A stretch of DNA of 64,000 nucleotides. It comes from Adineta ricciae (lineage: Eukaryota > Rotifera > Eurotatoria > Adinetida > Adinetidae). The stretch is from positions 90,586 to 154,585 of the forward strand of contig CAJNOJ010000237.1 in the NCBI GenBank assembly GCA_905250025.1. Direction: 5' to 3'. Of this stretch, positions 43,309-54,796 are shown piece by piece. Under the pieces are notes generated by a model. The model saw nothing but the letters and a program-made list of their open reading frames with translations. It did not search any database and was not told where the DNA came from. The translations under genes were made by a program, and so were the position numbers. Within the stretch, counting starts at the first letter, position 1; every line of letters begins with the position of its first letter.

Positions 43309-44093
43309 TGTCGATGAGACCTATCAATGGGCAAAATTTCAGGTCCAAAATGCGCCTCTAGGATTTTATTGAAATGCCTTGCGATAAGCCAAAAATCGAG
43401 TAAAACGATCATAACTCGGGAACAAAGTCATAAGGGCCCAAATCCTTTGGTGGTTCTTGATACACCATCGAGTTCTACTTATGGCCGAAAGATGAGCTTT
43501 AAACTCGTTAATCACTTCGGGAGGTTCCCTCGTAAGACAAAACGTTGAATGAATAATAAAATGCAGTTAACTGAGATGCTCGTTAAGTATATTGGATTAT
43601 TCTACAAGAAGGAATTTGGGTAATAATTCAAGTGTTCTCCTGTCCAACAGTCTATTGATATTCAAATAGATGGGCATCACAAAAAGGATGTACTCTATGA
43701 TTCATTGAATATGCCAAGTCTTCGACACAGAATGATAATCTCGCAGGCGATTTATTTTTGTCATTGATTTAATCGATGAATAATTAAGAATTTAATTTCT
43801 GAATGATCAACGCTCAAAAGATCTGTTTGTTGTTGACATAATTTTCTCGTCTGAAAATTTTTTCCTAATGAAATGACGTCACATTCTGGCCAATCAGCCA
43901 ATGCAAACGATGAATCTCGAAGCTCATCGGATGTGATTCGCTTTGATCGTCACATTATGACTAATTGATAATGTTTATTTTGTCACAATAATAAATAATA
44001 CGAGCAAAACCATTCTGATAAATCACTTGAGTCTTTACTTATTCGAATTCGCGTTCGATAAGTCATTATATTCTCTGTCGAATATATACGTAG
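43309..44093. other. no gene recognised
   Basis: Includes an open frame at 43327-43548 without recognisable domains. The rest is AT-rich spacer. Confidence 0.4.
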
Positions 44094-45091
44094 ATGTCAT
44101 ACGGACGAGTTTTCTTTCTTTTCACTCTCATAACAATTCGAGTTCATTTTCTTACCCTCGATAGATTCACTAAAAATGATCGCATGGAAACAATTCTTTA
44201 TTCTGATCATCAGTTGCGTCGTTCCATTCCATTGGAAATCTCCCTGAAGTTCTACCGAATGTTTCATATGTCATTAAACATGATTTAGAATTAATCAAAC
44301 TACCAATTAGTACTGTTCTTCACAAAGCACTTCAACTTCCATCATCTGGATTTCCGAATCAAACCAGTGTGATGAATATTTATGCAGCGAGAAATTATTG
44401 GTTGTCGAATTTGGATGGAGCTGAACAATACGTTGAATGGGGTTATGAAAATCTCCTGAATTTCGAAGTGACCAAGAAATTGAAGTTGTTCAATCTAACA
44501 AATCGAAACAATTGGAATATCATTTGGTCGAAAATCAATCAATAATGAGTGTCACTTCTTCAAAAGAAAGTTTCTTTCAGTTGGTATTTCAACAAACAAT
44601 TCTTCAACTGGCCATTGGATACGAAATCACGTGGAAAGATCTATTCGAATTACTTCGATATTACGGTGATGTGATCACAAATGATTATTCATATCATCCA
44701 GCAGTGGATGGAATCAAAAAACGATCTTGCCATCCTCAGGATTGGTTCGTCGTCAACCAACAACCAACTATTCTAAAGTCAAGAAATACAACATTTGGTG
44801 GAAGCAAACAAGATTTAAGTCGAGTGAGTTTTACAAAAGCTTTGGATATAATATCACGGCAGATACAATTTCTCAATTTGTTAATGTGGATGGATATTAC
44901 AGTGCATCTTTTCCAAGTTTATTTCATAGAAATGGATTGATGATTGCGGAAATTGCCATTCGCATTCCTCGAGATTCGTTGAGAATTCTCGAGACGAAAT
45001 GTGAAGAAGATTTTTATCCGTGCGGAACGAAATCTTATCGATTAGACCAATTTCAATGTTATCCTGGTGGGCTTATCTTCGCTTTTCAATA
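44094..45091 (+). pseudogene. broken gene for a secreted protein of unknown family
   Basis: A signal peptide (SYGRVFFLFTLITIRVHFL) opens at 44094. The reading then moves through three frames: LEISLKF to about 44245; EVLPNVSYVIKHDLELIKLP through NWNIIW (44246-44500); ENQSIMSVTSSKESFFQL through ITWKDLFELLRYYGDVITND (about 44530-44760); and finally SEFYKSFGYNITADTISQF through CEEDFYPCGTKSYRLDQFQC, ending FAFQ and TAG at about 45091. The order is coherent and several stretches look well conserved (Cys pairs, N-glycosylation sites), so it was a real gene. I do not recognise it. At least three frame changes; no GT-AG introns explain them. Confidence 0.6.
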
Positions 45092-45743
45092 GGAGTGATA
45101 TTTTTGTAAATTTAAATAATAAAAATCAGTTCTTTAAAGAAAAGTTTTGCTAAAAAGATTTGTTGAGTGTCGATTCATCGATCATTCTATATTTGTGCCA
45201 TTTCGAGGAAAACATTCAATGATGATTTGACTGGATGTTGATGTTGAAACAGTTTTGATATGAATGATGAAGAATGAAGTTTTCATTCCAACATCAATGA
45301 GAATGCAACTGATGATTTGATAAAGAATTGAAATTATCATTCGGTTGAAAACATAAACAATTTAGCCACTCAAAACTTTTTTCAGTCTAATCGAATTTCT
45401 TTTCTTCCACAAATATCAGATTAAATCGGTCGTCAATCTGAAGGAGTTCTCGTCTCTATCTACGAATAACACTTTCAAGAGAAATTTACTTTCGATAAAA
45501 CACGTTTATCCATCATTGACAAATCTTCATTGCATCTTTATATTCATCTAAAGCGAAAGATAGAAGATTGATTTCATGTTGATGTGCAGGTTTTAAATTA
45601 AAAAAAAGTCGAGAAAGATCGATAACGATCAATTATCATTTTATTGAACATGAAGAAAGACAAGAAAACATATTAGAGAAAAGAAATTTAAAAAAATGAG
45701 AAGAAAAAAGAACGTTTACATTTTTTTTTGAGAAATCATTTTT
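45092..45743. other. no gene recognised
   Basis: Spacer between the broken secreted-protein gene and the convergent coiled-coil gene. A-rich, no credible ORF. Confidence 0.45.
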
Positions 45744-46272
45744 TCATTTTGAGCCATATTTTCTTTTTAATTCTTCGCGTTTATCGAGAATTTTCTTTTC
45801 GATTAATTTTTCGTGTTCTTTGGCCAATCTTGTTTGTTCTTGATGTTCTTCTTTTTGTTTTTCTAATTCTTTTAATTCTAAAACGAAGGAAGAATATCAA
45901 TGGAATGGATAAAATTAATCTTTGGATAGATTCGTACTTTGAAATGCTTGTTGTTCTTCGAATGCTTTGATCTGTTGAATGCCAGTATCCAATTGAATTC
46001 TTTTGTTTTCTTCGACCTCGAGAAACAATTTTGCAACTTTTATTGCAATGGTATCGTTGGGATCAATCGAGTTTCTCATGTGCAATCTAGAGTGAAATAA
46101 TCAATTGATGTAGAGAATTCGAATACTACTCTTACTGAAAATGACGATCGCTGTTCAAACCAGTGTCCGGCAGATCTGAAGACTCGATGTTGAGAGGCAC
46201 GTACAAAAGATTATCTCTAGAAACATTCATAGCAACAGATAGGCTTGTTTGTATTTGAAAAACGAAGACCAT
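45744..46272 (-). CDS. small coiled-coil protein
   Basis: Three exons on the minus strand, 46272-46136, 46086-45938 and 45877-45744, with 49 and 60 bp introns in matching phases, give 139 aa. The N-terminal third is non-helical (NLLYVPLNIESSDLPDTG). The rest is a charged coiled coil (LFLEVEENKRIQLDTGIQQI, KELEKQKEEHQEQTRLAKEH, KKILDKREELKRKYGSK). No family recognised. The first ATG at 46272 lies five bases outside the foldback element at 46277, whose terminus supplies a TTTAG acceptor. The original 5' end may have been cut off by that insertion, or translation may start at the ATG at 46230. Confidence 0.65.
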
Positions 46273-46276
46273 CTTC

Positions 46277-47711
46277 TAAAGTGGGGGAAAAAAGTTTAGC
46301 ACATTTTGTGTTATTAAGAAATTTTTTCAGAGACAATCCAGTGAGGTCATCTGAGTGGCGATTTCGCTAGTTGTTGGAGTTGTCTACAAAGTTGATACAA
46401 GAACACTTTTTGATCATAGGTTTTTTACTGTCCTACTAACAAAAAGCTTTTCCGACAGCGGAAAAAAGTTTAGCACATTTCTACATAACCGTTAGTTATT
46501 TACCGAATTTTACGTTATTTCAGAGCAAGGCGTGGATGATTTATACACCGTGTAATACTGAATTTACCAAGCTATATTTAAAAAAAAATAGGTCGCAAAA
46601 AAATTAATTATTACATCAATTATTGATTAGATTAACTGTTTAATTTTTATTTTACAGTAATTAAGATTTATTGATGACTTTTAAGAATTATTTTCACCTT
46701 TTCAGCCTTCTAGAAGAAAGAGCATTAAAAAATGAACTGATTTCCATAATTGTTACATCCAAATAGAAATGTTTTCTGTAACTATGAGGAGATTTTACCT
46801 CTGGTAATGGCTTGACGGCCATTAATTAGACTCTAGTATAGCTATACAGTGATACTTTAAATCCTGAAAACCTTCGCATTTTGTAGCACAGGATCTGCCC
46901 TTTCGAATGATATGTTAGCGACTTCTGCGCCACTCTCCATGAATATGTTATAGCGTTTTCTACTATGGCATGCAAAAAACAGCAGAAAAATATATGAAAA
47001 ATATTACCGAAATCGTTCTACAAAACAAAATACACTCTAACGTAGGAACAATGAATCGCGCAGAAGTCGCTAACATATCATTCGAAAGGGCAGATCCTGT
47101 GCTACAAAATGCGAAGGTTTTCAGGATTTAAAGTATCACTGTATAGCTATACTAGAGCCTAATTAATGGCCGTCAAGCCATTACCAGAGGTAAAATCTCC
47201 TCATAGTTACAGAAAACATTTCTATTTGGATGTAACAATTATGGAAATCAGTTCATTTTTTAATGCTCTTTCTTCTAGAATGCTGAAAAGGTGAAAATAA
47301 TTCTTAAAAGTCATCAATAAATCTTAATTACTGTAAAATAAAAATTAAACAGTTAATCTAATCAATAATTGATGTAATAATTAATTTTTTTGCGACCTAT
47401 TTTTTTTTAAATATAGCTTGGTAAATTCAGTATTACACGGTGTATAAATCATCCACGCCTTGCTCTGAAATAACGTAAAATTCGGTAAATAACTAACGGT
47501 TATGTAGAAATGTGCTAAACTTTTTTCCGCTGTCGGAAAAGCTTTTTGTTAGTAGGACAGTAAAAAACCTATGATCAAAAAGTGTTCTTGTATCAACTTT
47601 GTAGACAACTCCACCAACTAGCGAAATCGCCACTCAGATGACCTCACTGGATTGTCTCTGAAAAAATTTCTTAATAACACAAAATGTGCTAAACTTTTTT
47701 CCTCCACTTTA
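46277..47711. mobile_element. foldback (long inverted repeat) element
   Basis: Two arms of 654 bases each (46277-46930 and 47058-47711) are near-perfect reverse complements around a 127-base loop. The ends read TAAAGTGG, with TA at both extremes as expected for a TA target. The motif GGAAAAAAGTTTAGCACA occurs twice in each arm, at the tip and about 175 bases inward. No ORF of note. Arm differences are only scattered single bases, so insertion or arm homogenisation was recent. Confidence 0.9.
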
Positions 47712-50700
47712 TATATATAAAGAAGAAAGTTTGTCTGTTCACTATGCATTCAGTCCCTGTAGTAGCTATCGGCGTGAAATTTTCCATAATGCTTCCTGAG
47801 ACCCAGAGGAAGGTCGACATCTATTTTTCCCCGAGAACAAAGAGCCCAGCCGTTTGCTACAGGCAATGTATGAAACAGACCAAAAGGATTGCAGGATTTC
47901 GAAAGTGGATGAAATCAATAGCGAAGGCCGTCTGAGCGCTCAAAGACAACAAGCCACGTGTTCTCTACACCAATGATAGTTCGGTGAATACTACAGATAA
48001 TCTGCGAAACTCACCATTAGCGTTACAGGATCTCAAAAGATTAAGATAAATGTTGAGGGCGAGTGAACTCGAAGGATATAAAGTATGAAATGACATGAGA
48101 GTGAGAAAGAGGAAATTTTCATGATTTCTGAGGCAGAAATCAGCTTCGGTAACTCTTTTGCATAAAAAGATATAGCCGAAACTACCATTTTATGCGATGC
48201 ACGGCGGAAAAATAAGGAATGGAAGCATAGAAATTTGAATTATACTGATTTTCTATCTTTTATAGCTCTTCAACACTTAACTTCCATGCTGGACTATACG
48301 GAAACTACCAAAGCTCTTGAGGTAGACTAAATTCATTGTGTTTCTTCAGATGCTCATAGCTGTAGCAATAAAACATGAGTAGAAGTTATTGCTGAAAAAC
48401 AAAGAATGACTGGAATGAATCCCTGATCACCCTTCGCCGTGCCCTCACTGGAAGCTTTGTGTGGTCTGTTTAGAATATCCATTTCGACTATGAACAGTTG
48501 TTTTGGAATATGGTTTTTGGATTTCCCGGAAATTCACCTTACCTCCAAATAGATGAAATTTCCGGACAAACGCTATAACGCATCATGTGCAAGAAAAGAG
48601 AGAAAAATTCAAAAATAACCTTAGTTCCACATGAATTAACTCGATTTAAAATGCTATTTGGCGAGATATATGTTATATATAGACAAAATAAGCAAACCAT
48701 GAAGTATGGATTCGAGTTTGGCTGACGTTAAGTTTGGTTCACACTCACAAACATGATTTCTCTCATATTATTATCTTTGATTGATGATTCTCGCTATGGT
48801 TTTAATCGTCGAATCACAAAAACAGAAAGCAAATGTATTTTTTGGAAGATTTCTTTCTGCTTATTCATACATTCACTCTTCGCTTGAGAAATGTCTGCTA
48901 TTGGTAAATAAACTAGCTATGGATTTTTTCCAAAGATTTAAAGTTATTATTATATCTTTAGGAGTATCAACATGTTCACAGCCAAACAATTGGCGAAATT
49001 CATACAGCTAGAATAAGTATGGCCAGTTTATTTGAAAGACAATGAAATTTCGATTCAGAAACTGACAATCGATCTGAATCATCGTTAACATCGTTATCGT
49101 AAAAGTCTGGCGATCACCCAGGACGATGTTTCCTGAAGCAGGATTCCATGAAATCTCCATAGAATACCACGGAACCGGCCGTTCTCGTGCCGGATTGTTC
49201 GACTTGGGCATTCTCCCAAAAGACCTTGTGTCATCTGGAACACAGGACCTACCATACAAGTTTTAGTAATGGCGTGATTTAGTGAAGTTGATGTGGCCGA
49301 TTCAATTATTCGTCATTTTGATCATTTAACACATGAATATGTGTTAAAACCACTGGTGGCAGTTTCTCCAAAAACATCATATGACAGAAGACAATCAATT
49401 TTTGCAAGAACAAAGGCAACAAATGGACCAATTAAAACTGTGAATACTCACTTGGTTTGAATTCCGACATTTGTTCCTGAAAAGTGAAAATGTAAAACTG
49501 TTCAGGAATATTTCCCATCCGAAGATTTACAGTATATTAACGTGTTTCTTAAGCAAATTCGCACGGAAGAATCGGACGAACGACTGAAAACCGCTCGAGG
49601 AATGAATCATCACATCCAAACAACGATCATAGGAGAAATCAGCACCCTAGGTCATTCCGGCGGCAAGGAATTTACCGAAACCGACTCAAATTTATAAGGA
49701 TCCAGTCGCCGGAACGATCGACCTGTGACGACAACAATTCGTCGAAGATCTTCCTTGGAACAAAAAAGATCTTATAAATAAATGGTTAGATAATGGCCTG
49801 TCAAGATCAAATGTGTCAAACATATATTCATGTTGATTCATATGTGTTTTAGTTCAAAATGAGTATCCTGAATCGTTGAACAACAGCCTGGTAAGAAACA
49901 ATGTCCATATCGTTTAAGTCAGAAAGTTTATGGCGATGCCTCTTTTCTGCTGCTTAGGATGATTTTCTAATGGATGATCAACCAACTGTATCACCTTTCG
50001 ATCACATATAGAAGACAATGCTTTCATTATAGTCATTCAACATGTTCTTGAAGTCAGTTTGACTCAGTGTCGTCAAGATCACTGGTATAGCCGAAAGGAC
50101 ATATGATTGATCATCAATTAACAGACAAGACAAGCGACGCTACTTTCATCAGATTCAGTCGAATATTTCCATTGAGTAGGGTATGTATAGGCGAGAGAGC
50201 CGTATGATCCACTCGGTTCAAGGAGATGATCGTATCACAATAAGATGAAATGTAAGATTCGTGAATAAACTCGAGCTTCAAATGATAAAAATCTGTTTAA
50301 CTGAAAGAAAACCATTTCAAACAATTGATACAAATCGATTGTTTTCACTTCAAAAACTTCATGAATGACGAGGTGATCAGGTACGAGAGATATGCGTTCG
50401 AAAAAGTGCTTGTGTTTTTTTAATGTTTTGATTTACTTGAGAGTCATTCTCAACAAGACATAATGACATTTGTTTTTCATCAGAAAGTATTTCTTATTAA
50501 GTGATAACTTACAAAAGCATTCGCGTGATTCGTAACCGGTTCTCTCGATTGTATGTATAATTCAAAAGAAAGTAAGATTATTCATACGTACATCTATTTT
50601 TGTCAAAGAAAAAAAAACAGAACTGAACCGGTTTGGTAACCGGTACGCTCTTCTATTGTCAACATCAATTAAAATTTTTGCACTGTAAAAAATTATATGT

Positions 50701-50798
50701 TTCGTTCGATATATAAAAGGAATCGACCTCAAAGAATGTCGTTGTATTTGTTCTCTTTCATAACCTTGAAATATATTTGACAAGGACTTTGCCATCGA
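47712..50798. other. no gene recognised; scattered ORF debris and repeat copy B
   Basis: Three kilobases without a credible complete gene. Readable bits include AVCYRQCMKQTKRIAGF (47840-47900), FPEAGFHEISIEYHGTG with AGLFDLGILPKDLVSSGTQ (49125-49260, plus strand) and EYFPSEDLQYINVFLKQIR (about 49508). They may be relics of genes or transposons. A second copy of the GC-rich dispersed repeat lies at 49657-49720. Confidence 0.4.
49657..49720. repeat. GC-rich dispersed repeat, copy B
   Basis: CCGGCGGCAAGGAATTTACC at 49657, then a 23-base block at 49698-49720 that matches 4240-4262 with one change. GC-rich within AT-rich surroundings. Confidence 0.6.
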
Positions 50799-51734
50799 AT
50801 GAATGATTTCGCTTTTTCCACTCTTGACGTTGATGAACGTAGTGATGTTCAAATTCCATCTAAAGGTCGAGTTGTTTCGAACAGACCATCGTTTGTCATC
50901 TACAGAATGTCGTGTGACATGCCAGACTCCATTCAACATCAACCAAAGAATACTATTGGAGGTTTTGAACGGCAATTATCTCTACTTGACCCATCATCCG
51001 ACCGGGTCAGTACAATTCTTGTTTGGCAACATTTAACAGTGACATCTCGTGAACCAAGTCATAGAGAATTCTTCAAAAAAGTCAAAACATGCAATCGATA
51101 CGTTCCAAAACGAAAATGTTTACTCAACAATGTCAGTGGAGCCATTATCGGAGGCTTATGGGCTGTTATGGGTGAATCATCTATTCTTTCATGATAAAAC
51201 AAACATTTTTCCTTTACAAATTTCAGGTCCATCTGGTTCGGGAAAATCCACTCTATTAAACACCTTAGCTTGTCGTCTGGATGTGAATACAATCGTCCAA
51301 GGTGAAATTCGCTTGAACGGAGCACCGTACAACAATGCTGAATTAAAACGTATAGCTGGATATGTCATGCAAGATGATTTACTGAATGGTTCATTGACAG
51401 TCGAAGAGACTCTGATGTACACAGCTGAACTTCGTTTACCACGAGAGTTTACAACGAAACAACGACGAACACGAGTCGAAGATGTTATGATGGATATGCG
51501 TTTAACTCATGTTCGAGATGTTATCGTTGGTACGACGTTGAAAAAAGGTATTTCAGGTGGTGAACGGAAACGTGTATGTGTGGGAATGCAATTACTCAAT
51601 CGTCCACAATTACTTTTTCTCGATGAACCAACATCAGGCTTAGATTCGGTCACAGCACTTGATCTTCTTCGAACACTTCATTCACTTGCTCATGGAAAAT
51701 TACCGGAAAAAGCGGTGACAATTGTCTGTTCGAT
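50799..51734 (+). CDS. ABCG-type half-transporter, ATP-binding part only
   Basis: N-terminal nucleotide-binding half of an ABCG (White/ABCG2-like) transporter, which exports sterols, pigments or drugs across membranes using ATP. Exons 50799-51171 and 51227-51734 (55 bp phase-1 intron). The first exon ends in AIIGGLWAVMG; the second begins GPSGSGKSTLLNTLACRLD (Walker A). The Q-loop region (AGYVMQDDLLNGSLTVEETL), the ABC signature (ISGGERKRVCVGMQLL) and Walker B with D-loop (LLFLDEPTSGLDS) follow. The reading reaches VTIVCS, immediately before the expected HQPS switch histidine, and then hits the single N at 51735. No transmembrane domain follows, only a PPR gene. The 3' half was therefore lost or assembled elsewhere. 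Confidence 0.88.
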
Positions 51735-51735
51735 N

Positions 51736-53534
51736 TTCAACTCTTTTCGAAAATACCCAAGCCAGATGAAATTCTCCTCTGTCTTCTGTTCAACAGTTGT
51801 GCTCATACTCGAACGACACATGCATTAGACATTGGCCGAAAAGTCTGGTCTCAGCTATCATCAGTTAATCAAAGAAATCAGTTCATTCTCAATGCTGCAC
51901 TTGATATGTTTATTAAATGTGGTGATGTGTCGAGTGCGGAAAATATCACGTTCGCTAAAACAAAACGTAATGTCATTGATTATGGACAATTAATGAAATA
52001 CTACAATGATCATCGTAAGCCCATGAACACCCTCAATTTATATGAGAAGATGAAAAGCGAAGGAATCGAAGCCAATGCAGTCGTTTTCCTTCTCCTCATT
52101 GATGCATGTGTTGAAATTGGACTGAAGTCACGGTGTCAATCAATTGCCGAACAAATTCCATCGACAATGTCAACTGATCTGAAAATTCAGAGTGCTTTAG
52201 TGCACATGTGGGTACGATGTAGTTAGTTACTGAGCTTTTGTTTATCAATTTGTTTACGTTTCATCAGGGCAAAGCGGGTTGTGTTAATCAAGCGAAACAA
52301 GTTTTCCAACAGATCAATAGACCGAATTCTGTGACATATACTGCTATGAGTAAGTTTATCTTGTATTTTATCATTGTCGCTTAATAGTTCGTTCGAATAG
52401 TTAATGCATATGGACTAAATGGAATGGGCCATGATGCACTTGAACTTTACTATCAGATGCCGTCGGAGATGATCGTTGAGAAGACTTATGTTTGTATTCT
52501 AAATGCCTGTTCACATTCAGGACTTGTCGAAGAAGCTCGGTCAATTTTCTCAAAAATTCCAAAGAAAGATGAATGGATTTATACAGCAATGGTTCGCCGA
52601 TATATTTCGTTGTGAAATAATGACTGATAAGTTGATTTTTCTAGATTGATTGTTTGTGTCGTTCGTTTATCTTCGACGAAGCAAAACAACTGATTGAAAA
52701 CTATGAAAATAATCATCGTCCTTGTCTGCCTATGTATAGTAAGTGTTTCAATAGGTTTTTTTATCAAAAACCTTTTCATATCTCAGTAAAATTCCACTAA
52801 AAATAGATAGATAACGGAAAATCGAGTGTTTATTTGCTTTAGAGGCGCTGCTATCAGGTGCTCGAAATCGAACCGATGTACTCCTGGCACGACAAACAAT
52901 TCATCGAATACAACAGTTGTTTCGTGGCATGGACAAGTCTTTAGTATCGGCATCAGCAGGCGAGTTAGAAGAAGCATTACAAATCAGATCAAAACTTAGC
53001 GGAACACGTGTAAAGAAAAAAATGGGTTTATCTTGGACCGAAGCTAATGGTGAAATTGTGGTAAACGCCAAAATGTTAACATATTGATTTTATTCATAGG
53101 GTTGTTGCGAATTTTAGGAATTTCATGCTCAAGATCGATCTCATGCACAAACTCAAGAAATCTACGATGAACTGCAACGAATTGAACATGAACTTATTGA
53201 ACACGGCCATAAGTTCGATGCCAGCTGAATAACGCGTCCGATAATGCCTGATGAAACTGTCGAATCAATTCTAAATAGTCACAGTGAAAGATTGGCACTT
53301 GCATTTAACTTTATTCAACGACCCATTCCATCACAAATTCAAATCGTGGAGAATCTTCGTATTTGCGGTGATTGTCGTAAGTATCGCTCTTGTTAAACGA
53401 GAAATATATATAGTCTCTGTGATTTGTCTCGTATTACAGACCGTGCAATCAAACTAATCAGTCAGATTCTTATTCGTGATGCAAACCGAATTCATCATTT
53501 TTCACATGGCATCGTGCTTTATTTTTCGAATTAA
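51736..53534 (+). pseudogene. DYW-type PPR protein, broken copy
   Basis: Relative of the minus-strand gene at 62709-63969, with the same exon plan: 51736-52211, 52268-52349, 52401-52591, 52645-52738, 52843-53060, 53118-53376 and 53440-53534. PPR motifs come first ([60 protein letters not shown]). An E-like region ([31 protein letters not shown]) precedes a DYW deaminase part with HSE ([14 protein letters not shown]) and CGDCH. Damage: TGA at 53226-53228 where the other copy has TGG; a net 27-base deletion in exon 5; and loss of four residues and of the terminal CSC-DYW end (reads HHFSHGIVLYFSN). The 5' part is cut at the N at 51735. Confidence 0.87.
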
Positions 53535-53690
53535 ATAAAGATATGAACAGAGAAGAGGATGCGAGTGTATCTTCTCTGATCCATCAAACCTCCAAGAAGG
53601 CTGGCAATTGAAGAGATGACGTGTGTTTCATACACTTATCGTTCGCATGACACAGTTCTTTATTACAAGAGAACATCTCTAAGGAAATTC

Positions 53691-54287
53691 TCAGTTTCGT
53701 TGTTTTAAACGAAGAAAACTCATAAAACATTGTCCACAACATTGCAATGCCATAAGAATATAAATAATAATCAAATACGCAAAAGTAAATTGATACAGCG
53801 TTCGTTGGCAATAAAACGGAAGATTAAATGGATAATTAATGACGTGTTCAACACGATTCTTAATACTAAATGTCCACGCGCTTCCAATAATCAACCAAAT
53901 AAACGAAAAGATCTGTAATCCGAAAATAACTAAACTAAGAACAACGGCACAAATCAATGTGATCATTGAACGTGTATATGAAAAAAACATCGTCATTATC
54001 GATAAAATAATCGAAAGGACAATCCAAGTAATCGATACCGAGCCAGCAACAATTAAAAACGTACTAATACGTGGTTCGATCGGACAATAATAAAAATCAC
54101 GATATCGAACTCCGATGACAAGCATACTGATCGGAAGAGCCAACATTAAGACTAAGATTACGATGCCGACGATTGAGGCAACTGCAACTGTAGCGACAAC
54201 ATACCGAACCCACGGATAAGTTGGTTCATATTCGAATAAACGATGTTGACGCGGAAAGACTGGCTCAAGAGGAATTTTTTGTTCCAT
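53691..54287 (-). CDS. four-TM protein, TMEM272-like
   Basis: Single-exon minus-strand gene, 198 aa from the ATG at 54287; the frame extends upstream through a TTG only. A short cytosolic N-terminus (EPVFPRQHRLFEYEPTYPW) is followed by four hydrophobic segments (VATVAVASIVGIVILVLMLA, ISTFLIVAGSVSITWIVLSI, MITLICAVVLSLVIFGLQIF, FTFAYLIIIYILMALQCC). Between TM1 and TM2 lies YRDFYYCPIEPRIS, the Cys-Pro loop typical of TMEM272-like tetraspan proteins. Function of that family is unknown. It lies tail-to-tail with the PPR pseudogene and head-to-tail with the next minus-strand gene. Confidence 0.72.
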   Translation of the reverse strand: MEQKIPLEPVFPRQHRLFEYEPTYPWVRYVVATVAVASIVGIVILVLMLALPISMLVIGVRYRDFYYCPIEPRISTFLIVAGSVSITWIVLSIILSIMTMFFSYTRSMITLICAVVLSLVIFGLQIFSFIWLIIGSAWTFSIKNRVEHVINYPFNLPFYCQRTLYQFTFAYLIIIYILMALQCCGQCFMSFLRLKQRN

Positions 54288-54796
54288 TATATCGAATGTC
54301 AATCAAACAAATGACTTCTTCCTCTTCGTCTATACGAAAAATTCTCTCTTTTTTTTGCAACAGGAAAGAAAGAGCGTATACGAATCAGGTAATAGAAACT
54401 TTACATTTGAAAGGTGAAGGACGAATGACATATATGTTCTAAAGGAAAAAAATCCTTTTAATATACTTCATACATTTGTATAATGCAATACTTAGGTTTT
54501 AAAATGAATGAACTTCAAACATGATTCAAGGTAAATGTGAAAATGAGTTTTTTTTTGTGATGAGAGAACATTTGTGTTTATGATCGATTGAACCGAAATG
54601 GAGTTTTTTTATTTTCGAAGGAAATCATCGAAAAAAAGAAAATTAATTGGAACCTAAGATATATTTTCGTGCGATTTGAATTAATTTTCGATGTGCTTTC
54701 ATCGTATTGCATTGATCACGATTGCAATGGATTCCACATGTTCCTTTCGATGCTTGAGAATTTGCTACATGAAACGAAACACTAACGAACAGTTGA
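54288..54796. other. no gene recognised
   Basis: Upstream region of the TMEM272-like gene and 3' flank of the secreted-protein gene. No credible ORF. Confidence 0.45.

Noticed and set aside
49980-50260. Possible minus-strand F-box/LRR-like relic (readings such as LNRVDHTALSPIHTLLNG)
   Set aside because: Several stops, weak likeness and no second supporting segment.
53800-54100. Plus-strand open frames at 53730-53918 and 53839-54090
   Set aside because: They are antisense to the well-supported four-TM gene on the minus strand.
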